Numbered from the stretch's first letter, positions 35,706 through 45,012 are shown. The stretch is 64,000 bases of DNA from Polyangiaceae bacterium (GCA_016712345.1 JADJRH010000001.1:3038001-3102000); one strand, 5' to 3'. Numbers and translations are program-made. The notes: generated from the sequence alone by a model not told the origin.

Positions 35706-35948
35706 ATGGTAGTTCACTCAGCAAAGCTTTTTCAGAACGGTGGGAGTCAAGCTGTTCGGCTTCCGCGAGAGTGTCGTTTTCCAGCGGGGCAGCGTGAGGT
35801 GTCGGTTCGGCGTGAGGGGAATCGTGTGATTCTCGAGTCTGCGGACGAGTGGCCGGCTGACTTTAAAAAGTGTCTTGGGGCTTATCGGTCAGAGATCCCT
35901 CGTCCGCCGCAGGTTCGAGTTAAAAAATTGCGAGATCCGTTTAAATGA
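35706..35948 (+). CDS. vapB: VapB-type antitoxin
   Basis: 80 residues. The N-terminus AKLFQNGGSQAVRLPRECRF is the swapped-hairpin (AbrB-type) DNA-binding region of VapB antitoxins, followed by a short C-terminal part that would wrap the toxin. It overlaps vapC by 4 bp. The protein probably represses its own promoter; an ATATAGACT-like -10 lies just before the ATG. Confidence 0.85.
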   Translation: MVVHSAKLFQNGGSQAVRLPRECRFPAGQREVSVRREGNRVILESADEWPADFKKCLGAYRSEIPRPPQVRVKKLRDPFK

Positions 35949-36343
35949 GTCGGAGTTTCATGCTCGACACTGACTCGGTGAGTTTTGCATTGCGCGGTCA
36001 GGGAGACGTTGCTGAGCGTCTGCTGCAGCACGCTCCTTCAGAACTGTGCATCAGTGCGGTGACGATGGCCGAGCTTCATTACGGGGCTGAAACGCGTCGT
36101 TCAAAAAAGCTCGCAACGCTCCTCAACACGTTTGTTCGTTCGGTTGCCGTCATGCCATTCGACGCTTCAGCGGCCGCAGCGTTCGGATCTCTCGCGGCTC
36201 AATTAACGCGAAGCGGAACGCCTATTGGTCATCTCGACGCGATGATTGCCGCTCACGCGCTTTCAATGAATCTGACGCTCGTCACAAACAACACCAAACA
36301 CTTCTCCAAGATCCCGCATCTTCGCATCGAAAACTGGGCGTGA
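35945..36343 (+). CDS. vapC: VapC-type PIN-domain toxin
   Basis: 132 residues. PIN-domain RNase with the expected acidic residues: MLDTDSVSFALRG at strand 1, the E in VTMAELHYGAETR, D in GHLDAMIAAHAL, and NNTKHFSKIPHL at the end (TNNxxHF motif). VapC enzymes cleave initiator tRNA or rRNA and are neutralised by VapB. Translationally coupled to vapB (ATGA). Confidence 0.9.
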   Translation: MSRSFMLDTDSVSFALRGQGDVAERLLQHAPSELCISAVTMAELHYGAETRRSKKLATLLNTFVRSVAVMPFDASAAAAFGSLAAQLTRSGTPIGHLDAMIAAHALSMNLTLVTNNTKHFSKIPHLRIENWA

Positions 36344-36369
36344 GCGCAGCCCGGAGCATTTGGCGCAGC

Positions 36370-36393
36370 ATGCGTACACTAATGTGTGCGCAT
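36370..36393. terminator. GTAC-containing hairpin at convergent junction
   Basis: ATGCGTACAC-TAAT-GTGTGCGCAT, a 10-bp stem with one wobble and a TAAT loop, between the convergent vapC and acetyltransferase ends. It fits the GTGTAC-pair element seen at other convergent junctions. Confidence 0.5.
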
Positions 36394-36455
36394 TCTCGGT
36401 GCATCCATTCGTTGCCGGCTTCGTCCATTGCGTACACATTCACAATGCCCCTCCA

Positions 36456-36516
36456 GGTCGCGCTCCGCGCGCCCCGGTGCCCCCAAGCGCGTCGCTCGCT
36501 CCGCGCGGGGGCACCC
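36456..36516 (+). repeat. Dispersed GC-rich palindromic repeat (copy 1)
   Basis: About 61 bp with GGTGCCCCC ... GGGGGCACC arms around AAGCGCGTCGCTCGCTCCGC. A closely similar copy lies in inverted orientation at 40304-40365 (about 55 of 62 positions alike by eye). Both copies are in convergent intergenic gaps. Confidence 0.75.
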
Positions 36517-36530
36517 ACATCGCCGTGATG

Positions 36531-37076
36531 TCAGCTTTCGCTTCGACGCTTTTCAAAGCGCAAATGGTCCGGTTCGCGCCCGGCGCCCACTTCTTCGAAA
36601 CCGCAACGCAGGAGCGCTCTCGTTGAACCAACGTTGGACCGATCGGCTTCGGCCACCACGCGGGCAACGTTCGCAAACGTAAACGCGCGTTCTGTCAGCG
36701 CGCGCACCACCTCTGTTGCGTACCCTTTTCGGCGCGCTTCATCCGCAATCGAATACCCGATTTCAACAGTGCCTTCATCGCTCGGCGGGCCGAAATAACC
36801 CGCCGCCGCAACCAACAACGGCCGCTCATTGTGTACACTCCGAACAATCCCGTAATAACTGAGCCAGCCGGCAGCGCTCTCGCCGCCTTTCAGCGTTTCG
36901 CCGAGCAAAAAGACCATCGCGTCGCGGTCGTAAACGCCGGGCGGCCAGCTCGCCGGCACCTCGGCGCCCAGCAACTCACCGAGCTTTTCGGGCGCTTCCA
37001 ACTCGGAGCGCAGGTGCTCCGCGGTGGCCGCAATCAACGTCAACCGTTCTGTCTGCAATGAGCGAGAGTTGTTCAT
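36531..37076 (-). CDS. GNAT-family N-acetyltransferase
   Basis: About 181 residues from ATG 37076. Opens with QTERLTLIAATAEHL, the RimJ/RimL-type start, and contains GTVEIGYSIADEARRKGYATEVVRAL, the acetyl-CoA pyrophosphate loop (R-R-K-G-Y-A), then ARVVAEADRSNVGSTRALLRCGF. This points to the RimJ/RimL group that acetylates protein N-termini or small amines; substrate not predictable. A longer form starting at 37169 would add 31 residues with no homology-like character. Confidence 0.8.
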   Translation of the reverse strand: MNNSRSLQTERLTLIAATAEHLRSELEAPEKLGELLGAEVPASWPPGVYDRDAMVFLLGETLKGGESAAGWLSYYGIVRSVHNERPLLVAAAGYFGPPSDEGTVEIGYSIADEARRKGYATEVVRALTERAFTFANVARVVAEADRSNVGSTRALLRCGFEEVGAGREPDHLRFEKRRSES

Positions 37077-37186
37077 CTGTATCCGGTCGTTTCGGCCCGG
37101 CGCGTGAGCATCATGACTCGCGTGAGGGCGTGCCCACAAGACGGCCTTCGCTTCACGGCGATCGCTCAAACGTGTAGGGTTTTGCC

Positions 37187-39181
37187 GTGGAAAAAAGGCC
37201 GGCGCAGTTCACCCTTCCGCTCTTCGGTGACAGCGGTTGGGACGCTTCGGGGGGCGCGCGCCCGGCTGCCTCGTCCCCCACCAACAAACGCACGGGGCGC
37301 GCGCGCACCCAAACCCCCGAGAGTACACAGCTCACCCCGCCGCCCGCCGCGGCCAAGCCCGCCCCATCGCCCGAACGGCCCAATTCACCTCTCGAAAAGG
37401 TGGTTTCGCCCCTCGATCAAGACTTTGAAACGCCGGTTGTTGCGTACGTTCCACCCGACGAAGACGAGCCGTCCGAGTCGATCGACGAAGAAGAGTACGC
37501 ATCGTACCTGCGAGAAACCGACGATCCGCCTCAACCCGCGGTGAGTACACCCGCAAGTGTACCCAAAGAGCGCAATGCGTACACATCTCGAACGCCCAAG
37601 CCCATCGGCGATTCGGGCCCAGAGTACACACCGCCCGCCCGCCGCCCTTCATTGGAGGGCGCTTTTGCGCCTCGTTTCACCAAACGCGCGCCGGTCGAAC
37701 GCGCGCCCGTCGACGACGGCGAGCTGTTCACACCGCCGCCCCGCAGCGCCCCACGTTCGCAGCCTGCAAAAGCCGACGATGCCGAACGCGTCATCAGCGT
37801 TGCCGACCTCGATCGGCGCCTCAAACGCGTTGTGGAAGGGGCGACTGAAAACGTTCGCGTCTCGGGTGAAGTCTCCAACCTCAAGGCGCACGCGAGCGGT
37901 CACACCTACTTCACCCTCAAAGATGAAAACGAAGACGCGTCGATCGACTGCGTCATGTACCGCACCGCGCCCGCCAAATCGCGCCGCATTCTGGAAGACG
38001 GCGCCCGCGTTGTGTTGCGCGGCAAAGCAACGTTGTTTGCTCCACGCGGCAGACTTCAATTGGTGGCTGATGAAGCCCGGCTTGAAGGGCGCGGCGCCCT
38101 GCTTGAAGCGCTGGAGCGACTCAAAGAAAAACTCGCCGCCGAAGGACTGTTTGATCCTTCTCGAAAACGCCCGCTGCCCCGAGATCCAAAGGTGATCGGT
38201 GTTGTCACAAGCGCCTCGGGCGCCGCCATTCACGACATTCTCAAAGTGGCTTTTGCCCGCGGCGCCGCGCGTTTCGTGTTGGCGCGCGCCCCGGTGCAAG
38301 GCCGTGACGCCGCGCCTCGAATGGCACGCGCTCTCGCCGCGCTCTCAAAAATGCGCGACGTGGAAGTGATCATTGTTGGCCGCGGCGGCGGTTCGGCCGA
38401 TGACCTTCTCGCGTTCAACGAAGAAGTGCTGATTCGTGAAGCCGCACGTTGCCGCGTGCCCGTTGTGAGCGCCGTCGGCCACGAAATCGACATTTCCATC
38501 TTGGATCTCGTTGCCGATGCGCGCGCCGCAACACCCTCGCAGGCGGCCGAAATGCTCGTTCCCGACGCAAACGCCCGCCGCGCGGATCTATCGCATTTGG
38601 CGCTTCGAATGAGACGCGCGGTGGTGCACGCCATCCACAACGATCGAACGCTGCTCGAAAAACGCGAACGCCGCCTGGCTGGATTCAGACACATTATTTC
38701 GGCTGAACGGCAAGTCATTGATGAACTTCTCCTGCGCGCCGAACGCGAGATCGGCCGAGTGATCGGGCATCGTCGGGTGGATTTGCAAACGGTCGATCGA
38801 GCGCTGTGGGCGCGGCATCCACGCACCGTCGTCGTCTCGGCGCGAAGCGCGATCGTGCCGCTCGCCCGGCGCCTTCTTCCCGCAAAACAGGCTCGCATTG
38901 CCGACGAAAAACGCCGGATTGAAGGGCTTTCCACGAGGCTCGCCCGCGCGTTTGAAAAGGTACTCACCACGCGACACACAACCCTCGGTGAAGCCGCCAC
39001 GCGCCTCCATGCCATGTCACCGTTGGCCGTGCTCGGCCGTGGGTACGCCATCGTCACCAAAGACGGCCGTGCCCTGCATTCAAGCGCCGATGTTTCGGCC
39101 GGAGACAGCGTGTCGGTTCGGCTCCACAAAGGCTCCATCACCGCCCAAGTGACCGGCGTTAAACCCGACACGTCGGGCTAA
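37187..39181 (+). CDS. xseA: Exodeoxyribonuclease VII large subunit with long N-terminal extension
   Basis: 664 residues; the usual XseA is about 400-460. Residues from about 205 are standard: an OB-fold NVRVSGEVSNLKAHASGHTY-like start, then VIGVVTSASGAAIHDIL, VIIVGRGGGSADDL, and PVVSAVGHEIDISI catalytic region and a coiled coil at the end. The N-terminal ~200 residues are Pro/Ser/Glu-rich and disordered-looking. This part contains five copies of the GTGTAC/GTACAC motif within 300 bp. XseA acts with XseB on single-stranded DNA; xseB is not adjacent. Confidence 0.9.
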   Translation: MEKRPAQFTLPLFGDSGWDASGGARPAASSPTNKRTGRARTQTPESTQLTPPPAAAKPAPSPERPNSPLEKVVSPLDQDFETPVVAYVPPDEDEPSESIDEEEYASYLRETDDPPQPAVSTPASVPKERNAYTSRTPKPIGDSGPEYTPPARRPSLEGAFAPRFTKRAPVERAPVDDGELFTPPPRSAPRSQPAKADDAERVISVADLDRRLKRVVEGATENVRVSGEVSNLKAHASGHTYFTLKDENEDASIDCVMYRTAPAKSRRILEDGARVVLRGKATLFAPRGRLQLVADEARLEGRGALLEALERLKEKLAAEGLFDPSRKRPLPRDPKVIGVVTSASGAAIHDILKVAFARGAARFVLARAPVQGRDAAPRMARALAALSKMRDVEVIIVGRGGGSADDLLAFNEEVLIREAARCRVPVVSAVGHEIDISILDLVADARAATPSQAAEMLVPDANARRADLSHLALRMRRAVVHAIHNDRTLLEKRERRLAGFRHIISAERQVIDELLLRAEREIGRVIGHRRVDLQTVDRALWARHPRTVVVSARSAIVPLARRLLPAKQARIADEKRRIEGLSTRLARAFEKVLTTRHTTLGEAATRLHAMSPLAVLGRGYAIVTKDGRALHSSADVSAGDSVSVRLHKGSITAQVTGVKPDTSG

Positions 39182-39183
39182 TT

Positions 39184-39205
39184 GTGTACACGTTTATGTG
39201 TACAT
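39184..39205. terminator. GTGTAC-pair hairpin between xseA and aroE
   Basis: GTGTACACG-TTTA-TGTGTACAT forms a 9-bp stem (two G-U wobbles), followed by a TTTT stretch, immediately after the xseA stop. Here the neighbouring genes are tandem rather than convergent. Confidence 0.5.
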
Positions 39206-39256
39206 TTTCGGTCATTGGTGAACGTTATCGATGTACACAAGCCTTGCGACCGTGAG

Positions 39257-40171
39257 ATGAGCGCCTCTCCGTATCGATCCCCAACAAAGAAGTTTGGCCT
39301 CATTGGGCACCCTGTGAGCCACTCGGTTTCGCCGGCCATGATGCGCGCCGCATTCGAAGCGCTGGGGCTGCCGCACACGTACGACGCGGTCGACGTTCCC
39401 ACCCAAGAGGGGGTTCGGCGTTGCGCAGCGGAGCTGCGCAACGCCGAACGCGCCGGCTGGAACGTGACGATCCCTCACAAGGGGGCGGCGTGCGCCGTCG
39501 CCGACGAAGTCGGCGACGGCGCACGCCGCGCCCTCGCCGCCAACGTCCTTTTGAGGCGCCCCGACGGTCGCGTTGTGGCCGAGAACACCGACACCGACGC
39601 GATTGTTCACGCCGTCGATCCGATGTTGGGCGCGCGCCGGTGGGCGCTCATTCTGGGAAGCGGCGGGGCGGCGCGCGCCGCCCTTGTTGCTTGCGAAAAG
39701 CTTGGTTTTAAGGGCGTTGAGATCAGCAGCCGATCGTGGACAACACCCGAGGCAGCCTGGGACTTGGGAGCCGATCTTCCCGAGGTTCGCTGCAAAGTTG
39801 AACTCTCGCCGTGGATCCGAGAATGGGGCGAACCCAACGTGCTGCCGGGGCGAGAAGCCGATTTGGTGATTCAAGCGACAAGCGCCGGCATGGCTGGAAA
39901 AGACTCGGGGCTTGAGGTGACACAGCACATCCCGTGGGAGATGTTGCCCCGAAGGGCGGTGCTGTTTGATGTTGTGTACACACCGCGCGTCACGCCGTTT
40001 TTGGCCGCCGCACACCAACATGGGCTCATCGCTGTGGACGGGCTTGTCATGCTTGTGGAGCAGGCCGCGTTGGCACTCAAGTTGTGGCTCGGAATTGAAG
40101 CGCCCCGCGATGTGATGCGGCGCGCGGCGGAAGACGCTTTGTCGAGCCGAGGCTCAGCTTGGCAACGATGA
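39257..40171 (+). CDS. aroE: Shikimate dehydrogenase
   Basis: 304 residues from ATG 39257. Reduces 3-dehydroshikimate in aromatic amino-acid synthesis. Seen: KFGLIGHPVSHSVSPAMM (shikimate-binding Ser/Thr motif), GWNVTIPHKGAA with the catalytic Lys, NTDTDAIV and the dinucleotide-binding ILGSGGAARAAL. I chose ATG 39257 over the longer frame from 39182 because that extension contains only the GTGTAC element and no homology-like sequence. A rightward gene following xseA by 75 bp. Confidence 0.9.
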   Translation: MSASPYRSPTKKFGLIGHPVSHSVSPAMMRAAFEALGLPHTYDAVDVPTQEGVRRCAAELRNAERAGWNVTIPHKGAACAVADEVGDGARRALAANVLLRRPDGRVVAENTDTDAIVHAVDPMLGARRWALILGSGGAARAALVACEKLGFKGVEISSRSWTTPEAAWDLGADLPEVRCKVELSPWIREWGEPNVLPGREADLVIQATSAGMAGKDSGLEVTQHIPWEMLPRRAVLFDVVYTPRVTPFLAAAHQHGLIAVDGLVMLVEQAALALKLWLGIEAPRDVMRRAAEDALSSRGSAWQR

Positions 40172-40303
40172 CGAAAATCCTCACCACCGAAGCCGATCGA
40201 AGACTCTCCGTATTCTGTTTTTCTGCAAGGCTCGTGGCACCGCGTTGAGCGCGCCGCCGCCGAACGGGTGGTCGCTTCGATGATGGCATCGACGAGCGGC
40301 TTT

Positions 40304-40365
40304 GGGGCGCCCCCCGCGCGGAGCGAGCGACGCGCTTGGGGGGCGCGGGCGCGCGGAGCGCGACC
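40304..40365 (-). repeat. Dispersed GC-rich palindromic repeat (copy 2)
   Basis: Inverted copy of 36456-36516, sharing AAGCGCGTCGCTCGCTCCGC and flanking GC arms GCGCCCCCC/GGGGGGCGC. Between aroE and the convergent lon gene. Confidence 0.75.
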
Positions 40366-40380
40366 ATGGGGGGCAGCTAT

Positions 40381-40412
40381 GTGTACACGTTCCGCTGCTT
40401 AACTGTGTACAC
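40381..40412. terminator. GTGTACAC inverted pair at convergent junction
   Basis: GTGTACAC at 40381-40388 and again at 40405-40412, an 8-bp stem with a 16-nt loop, between the convergent aroE and lon ends. Confidence 0.45.
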
Positions 40413-40436
40413 TTTGGGTTGTCGAATCGGCGTGGG

Positions 40437-42935
40437 TTAGGCGCCGGGCTGCTCGCCTTGTGAATTGTGCGAAGGGGAGGGCGAGGGATCGGTTTTGTTG
40501 GGCTCGTAAAGCTCGCCGCCGCGGTATTCGATCACGTCGCCGCGCGGGAACATGTCGTCGATGTTGTCGACGAGCAGGGCTTCACGCAGCACGTCGTCCA
40601 CCCGATCGACAAGCACGAGGCGGAGGGATTTGAGTACACGTCGCGGAACTTCACGCAGGTCTTTGCGGTTGTCTTTGGGGAGAACAACGGTTGTGACGCC
40701 GCCGCGATGGGCCGCGAGGAGTTTTTCTTTGACGCCGCCGATCGCGAGAACGCGGCCGCGCAGCGTGATTTCACCGGTCATTGCGAGGTCGCGGCGCACT
40801 TTGACTTTGAGGAGCGCGCTGACAATGGCGGTGACCATGGTGACACCCGCGCTTGGCCCGTCTTTGGGCACGAACTCGGGGAAGTGCACGTGTACATCAA
40901 CCTTTTGGTACACATCGGTCGAGAGCTTCATTTTTTCGAGGCGCGACCGAACGAAGCTCATGGCGGCCATGCCGCTTTCTTCCATGCCTTTTTCGAGCAA
41001 ACCGGTGAGCTGAAGTTTGCCTTTGCCGGGAACGATGGACGCTTCGGTTGGGAGGAGATCGCCGCCTGTTTGAGTGACTGCGAGGCCGTTGACGAGGCCA
41101 ATTTCGTTGGCTTCTTCGGCTTTGCCCATTTTGAACTTGGGTACACCGAGGTACTTGGGAACGGCTTTTGCGGTGATCTCGATATGCTGGCTTTTGCCTT
41201 CTTTCACCACGTGGCGAGCGACTTTGCGGCACACGCCGGCGATCTCGCGTTCGAGCGAGCGAACGCCGCTTTCTTTTGTGTAGTGGTGAATGATCGTGCG
41301 AACCGCGCCCTCGGTGATCTCCATTGAAATGTCGTCGAGGCCACATTCTTTGCGCTGACGGGGGATGAGATAGCGCTCGGCAATGTGGAGTTTTTCAAAC
41401 TCTGTGTACCCAGAGAGTTGGATGATCTCCATGCGGTCTTGAAGCGGAACGGGGATGCCGCGCAGCGTGTTGGCCGTTGTGAGAAACATCACATCGGTCA
41501 GGTCGTAATCGAGGTCGATGTAGTGATCGTTGAAAGAATGATTTTGCTCGGGATCGAGCACTTCGAGGAGCGCAGCGGCCGGATCACCTCGAAAGTCGGA
41601 GGACATTTTGTCGACTTCATCAAGGAGGAAAACGGGGTTGTTGGAGCCCGCTTTTTTGAGACTCTGAATGATCTTGCCGGGAAGCGCGCCGATATACGTT
41701 CTGCGATGACCGCGAATTTCAGCCTCGTCGCGTACACCGCCGAGCGAGAGGCGTACGAACTTGCGACCGGTGGCGCGCGCAATGCTCTTTGCGAGGCTTG
41801 TTTTGCCGACGCCGGGAGGCCCGACAAAGCAGAGCACAGGGCCTTTCAGCTTCTTGGTGAGCGCCTGAACCGCGAGGTACTCAATGATGCGTTCTTTGAT
41901 TTTTTCGAGGCCGTAGTGGTCTTCGTTGAGGATCTTTTCGGCGAGTTCGAGATCAAACTGTTCTTCGGTTTTTTCGCCCCACGGAAGATCCATCACCCAA
42001 TCGATGTAGTTGCGAACAACGGTCGCTTCGGCGCTCGTTGGGTGCATCATTTTGAGCTTTTTCAGCTCTTTTTTAACTTTGGCGAGGGCCTCTTTTGAGA
42101 GCGCTTTTGTTTTGAGCTGCTCTTCAATTTCACTGAGTTCGTTTTTCCATTCGTCGCGCTCGCCGCCACCCAGTTCTTTCTGAATGGCCTGCATTTGCTC
42201 GTTTAGGTAGTACTCCTTCTGCGTCTTCTCCATTTGCTTCTTCACGCGCGAGCGGATCTTCTTTTCGACCTGAAGAATTTCCACTTCGGACTGGAGCAGC
42301 TCGATGAGGCGCTCCAAACGGCGATGCGCGTCGTCGGTCTCAAGCATTTCCTGCCGATCGGTGAGCTTTACCGTGGGCAGGTTGGCAATGATGGTGTCGG
42401 AGAGGCGTGAGGCGTCGTCGATGGCCTGAACGCTCATGAGCACTTCAGGTTGGATCTTTTTGTTGAGCTTTACATATTGCTCAAAGGTGCTCTGCACGCT
42501 GCGCATGAGCGCAAGCGACTCAACGCCGGTGGCGGGCTTTTCGTCGATTTCTGTGTACTCAACGACGAAAAAACTTTCTTCCGCGATGTACTTTTTAATG
42601 CGCGCGCGGCGTTTGCCCTCAATGAGCACTTTAACGGTGCCGTCGGGCAGCCGGAGAAGCTGCATGATGACGCCCACCGAGCCGACGCTGAAAATGTCTT
42701 CTTCGGTTGGCTCGTTGGTTTTTGCGTTTTTCTGCGCGGCTAAAAAGATCTCTTTGTTTTTGCTCATCGCTTCGTCGAGAGCGGCAATGCTGCGCTCACG
42801 CCCAACGAAGAGCTGGCTCACCATGTGAGGGAAAACGATGATGTCGCGAAGGGGTAGAAGCGGCAGCATTCCTCGATCGTTTCCGGCTTTGGGGGCGCCA
42901 TCGCCTTTGAAGAACATGCCGTGACTCCGGCTCAC
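40437..42935 (-). CDS. lon: ATP-dependent protease Lon
   Basis: 832 residues, typical of LonA. N-terminal LON domain (LPLLPLRDIIVFPHMVSQLFV), a long coiled-coil region (residues about 220-330), AAA+ module with GPPGVGKTSLAKSIARA (Walker A) and FLLDEVDKMSSDFRGDP (Walker B), and the proteolytic domain with FVPKDGPSAGVTM (catalytic Ser) and a distal Lys. Degrades damaged and regulatory proteins. Its start overlaps the clpX stop by 4 bp. A GTACAC motif falls inside the coding sequence at several places without altering conserved residues. Confidence 0.97.
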   Translation of the reverse strand: MSRSHGMFFKGDGAPKAGNDRGMLPLLPLRDIIVFPHMVSQLFVGRERSIAALDEAMSKNKEIFLAAQKNAKTNEPTEEDIFSVGSVGVIMQLLRLPDGTVKVLIEGKRRARIKKYIAEESFFVVEYTEIDEKPATGVESLALMRSVQSTFEQYVKLNKKIQPEVLMSVQAIDDASRLSDTIIANLPTVKLTDRQEMLETDDAHRRLERLIELLQSEVEILQVEKKIRSRVKKQMEKTQKEYYLNEQMQAIQKELGGGERDEWKNELSEIEEQLKTKALSKEALAKVKKELKKLKMMHPTSAEATVVRNYIDWVMDLPWGEKTEEQFDLELAEKILNEDHYGLEKIKERIIEYLAVQALTKKLKGPVLCFVGPPGVGKTSLAKSIARATGRKFVRLSLGGVRDEAEIRGHRRTYIGALPGKIIQSLKKAGSNNPVFLLDEVDKMSSDFRGDPAAALLEVLDPEQNHSFNDHYIDLDYDLTDVMFLTTANTLRGIPVPLQDRMEIIQLSGYTEFEKLHIAERYLIPRQRKECGLDDISMEITEGAVRTIIHHYTKESGVRSLEREIAGVCRKVARHVVKEGKSQHIEITAKAVPKYLGVPKFKMGKAEEANEIGLVNGLAVTQTGGDLLPTEASIVPGKGKLQLTGLLEKGMEESGMAAMSFVRSRLEKMKLSTDVYQKVDVHVHFPEFVPKDGPSAGVTMVTAIVSALLKVKVRRDLAMTGEITLRGRVLAIGGVKEKLLAAHRGGVTTVVLPKDNRKDLREVPRRVLKSLRLVLVDRVDDVLREALLVDNIDDMFPRGDVIEYRGGELYEPNKTDPSPSPSHNSQGEQPGA

Positions 42936-44188
42936 GCAAGCTCGGCTTCTTTGGTGTACACAATGAGCGGGGGTTCGTGTTTGACGATGACGTCCTCGCT
43001 CACGACCACTTCTTTAACGCCCTGCCGAGAGGGGATTTCGTACATGATGTCGAGCATTGCGGCTTCTAAGATGGCGCGAAGGCCGCGTGCGCCGCTCGCT
43101 CGTTCAAGCGCCTGTTTGGCCACGGCTGTGAGGGCGCCGCGGGTGAATTTGACCTTCACCCCGTCCATGTCGAAGAGCTTTTGATATTGGCGAACCAAGC
43201 TGTTTTTGGGCTTGGTGAGAATGTCGATGAGCGCCTCTTCGTTGAGTTCGTGCAAGGTCGCGATCACTGGGAGGCGGCCGATAAACTCGGGGATGAGGCC
43301 GAACTTGAGGAGATCTTCGGGCTGCACCTGCGCGAGCAAATCGCCCATTTTGAAGTCTTTTTTCGACCGTACGTCGGCGCCGAAGCCGAGTGTGTTTTGG
43401 CCGATGCGGCGCTGAATGATTTGGTCGAGACCTACGAACGCGCCGCCGCAGATGAAGAGAATGTTGGTGGTGTCGATCTGCAAAAAGTCTTGTTGAGGGT
43501 GTTTGCGACCACCTTTGGGCGGCACGTTGGCAATGGTTCCCTCAATAATTTTGAGGAGCGCCTGTTGCACGCCTTCACCCGAAACGTCGCGCGTGATGCT
43601 CGGATTGTCGCTTTTGCGGCTGATTTTGTCGATTTCGTCGATGTACACAATGCCGCGCTGGGCGCGCTCCACATCGTGATCGGCGTTTTGAAGAAGTTGA
43701 ACGATGATGTTTTCAACGTCTTCACCGACGTAACCGGCTTCGGTAAGCGTTGTCGCGTCGGCGATGGCAAACGGTACGTTGATGATCTTTGCGAGCGTTT
43801 GCGCGAGGAGTGTTTTGCCGCACCCGGTGGGACCGAGGAGCAAAATGTTGGACTTTTGAAGCTCCACGTCGTCGCCGTTCGTGCGACTGTCGATGCGCTT
43901 GTAGTGGTTGTGTACAGCAACGCTCAGTACCTTTTTGGCGCGATGCTGACCAACGACGTATTGGTCCAAGATCGACTTGATATCGCTCGGTTTGGGAATG
44001 GGTGTGGAGCCGGCGTACGGCTCGTCTTTCTCCACTTCCTCCGCGATGATGTCGTTGCAGAGGCCGATGCACTCGTCACAGATGTAAACGGTGGGGCCTG
44101 CAATGAGCTTTTTCACCTCCTTCTGCGATTTTCCGCAGAAGGAGCAGCTCAAGTTCCCGTTCTGGTGGTCGTCACGCCTTCGATCCAC
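42932..44188 (-). CDS. clpX: ClpX ATPase subunit
   Basis: 418 residues. N-terminal zinc-binding domain with CSFCGKSQKEV ... ICDEC (four Cys), then the AAA+ unfoldase: GPTGCGKTLLAQTLAK (Walker A), GIVYIDEIDKISRKSDN (Walker B), and the IGFGAD-like pore/IGF region reading LGFGADV (the IGF loop that docks ClpP). Unfolds tagged proteins for ClpP. It follows clpP by 140 bp and overlaps lon by 4 bp. Confidence 0.97.
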   Translation of the reverse strand: MDRRRDDHQNGNLSCSFCGKSQKEVKKLIAGPTVYICDECIGLCNDIIAEEVEKDEPYAGSTPIPKPSDIKSILDQYVVGQHRAKKVLSVAVHNHYKRIDSRTNGDDVELQKSNILLLGPTGCGKTLLAQTLAKIINVPFAIADATTLTEAGYVGEDVENIIVQLLQNADHDVERAQRGIVYIDEIDKISRKSDNPSITRDVSGEGVQQALLKIIEGTIANVPPKGGRKHPQQDFLQIDTTNILFICGGAFVGLDQIIQRRIGQNTLGFGADVRSKKDFKMGDLLAQVQPEDLLKFGLIPEFIGRLPVIATLHELNEEALIDILTKPKNSLVRQYQKLFDMDGVKVKFTRGALTAVAKQALERASGARGLRAILEAAMLDIMYEIPSRQGVKEVVVSEDVIVKHEPPLIVYTKEAELA

Positions 44189-44328
44189 GTGTCACGTGCC
44201 TTCGTGAGCGCGCCCGCGGCGCCGAGCACATTCAGCCAGCCCAAATGTGCCCTGAACGCCGATGATTTGCGGGCGAATGTTAGTCGGATGAACGATTTGT
44301 CGCAAGCCTAGGGAGTTTGCGAGAGACG

Positions 44329-45012
44329 TTACTCTTTGCCTTTCACGACATGCTTTACGAGCACTTCGTCGATAAGGCCGTACTCCTTGGCTTGACCCGC
44401 GGACAAATAAAAGTCGCGCTCCACGTCTTTTGCGAGTTCTTCACGGGCGCGGCCGGTGTGATTGACAAGGATGTCAATCAACGTGTCTTTCATTTTCTTG
44501 ATTTCGCGGGCCTGAATTTCAATGTCGGTGGCCTGGCCGCGAGCGCCGCCGAGCGGCTGGTGAATCATCATGCGCGCATGGGGTAGGGCGAAGCGTTTGC
44601 CCTTTTCACCGGCTGCAAGAAGCACCGCGCCCATGGAGGCGGCTTGGCCGAGGCACATGGTGGAGATGGAGCAGCGGACGTATTGCATCGTGTCGTAGAT
44701 GGCCAAGCCGCTCGTGACAACGCCGCCCGGGCTGTTCACGTACATCTGAATGTCTTTGTCGGGATCTTCGCTGTAAAGAAAGAGGATTTGCGCGATTACA
44801 GCGTTTGAAACGAAGTCGTCGATCTCCGTGCCGAGAAAGATGATTCGGTCTTTGAGCAGGCGGCTGAAGATGTTCCATTCGCGTTCGCCGCGATGGGTCA
44901 CCTCTGTGACAGTGGGCAAAATGTAGGCTTTTTCGCGTTCGGCGACGATGCGATCGCCTTCACGCTCGAGGAAGGTCATCGCCTGCGTGCGGTTCTCGAT
45001 GTAGCGGGGCAT
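44329..45012 (-). CDS. clpP: ClpP protease subunit
   Basis: 227 residues with the serine-protease triad at about Ser126 (LGQAASMGAV), His151 (RMMIHQPLGG) and Asp200 (KDVERDFYLSA). An N-terminal extension of roughly 30 residues may be cleaved, as the mature protein normally begins near the ILPTVTE stretch (an ILPxV-type start). Forms the proteolytic chamber with ClpX. Between tig and clpX on the same strand, with hairpin-rich DNA upstream. Confidence 0.96.
   Translation of the reverse strand: MPRYIENRTQAMTFLEREGDRIVAEREKAYILPTVTEVTHRGEREWNIFSRLLKDRIIFLGTEIDDFVSNAVIAQILFLYSEDPDKDIQMYVNSPGGVVTSGLAIYDTMQYVRCSISTMCLGQAASMGAVLLAAGEKGKRFALPHARMMIHQPLGGARGQATDIEIQAREIKKMKDTLIDILVNHTGRAREELAKDVERDFYLSAGQAKEYGLIDEVLVKHVVKGKE

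Noticed and set aside
39182..39256. 75-bp N-terminal extension of aroE
   Set aside because: The segment encodes no homology-like sequence and consists mainly of the GTGTAC hairpin; the downstream ATG fits the enzyme's usual start.
43181..44311. Plus-strand frame of 376 codons opposite clpX
   Set aside because: Antisense to a highly conserved clpX and without motifs or a ribosome-binding site.
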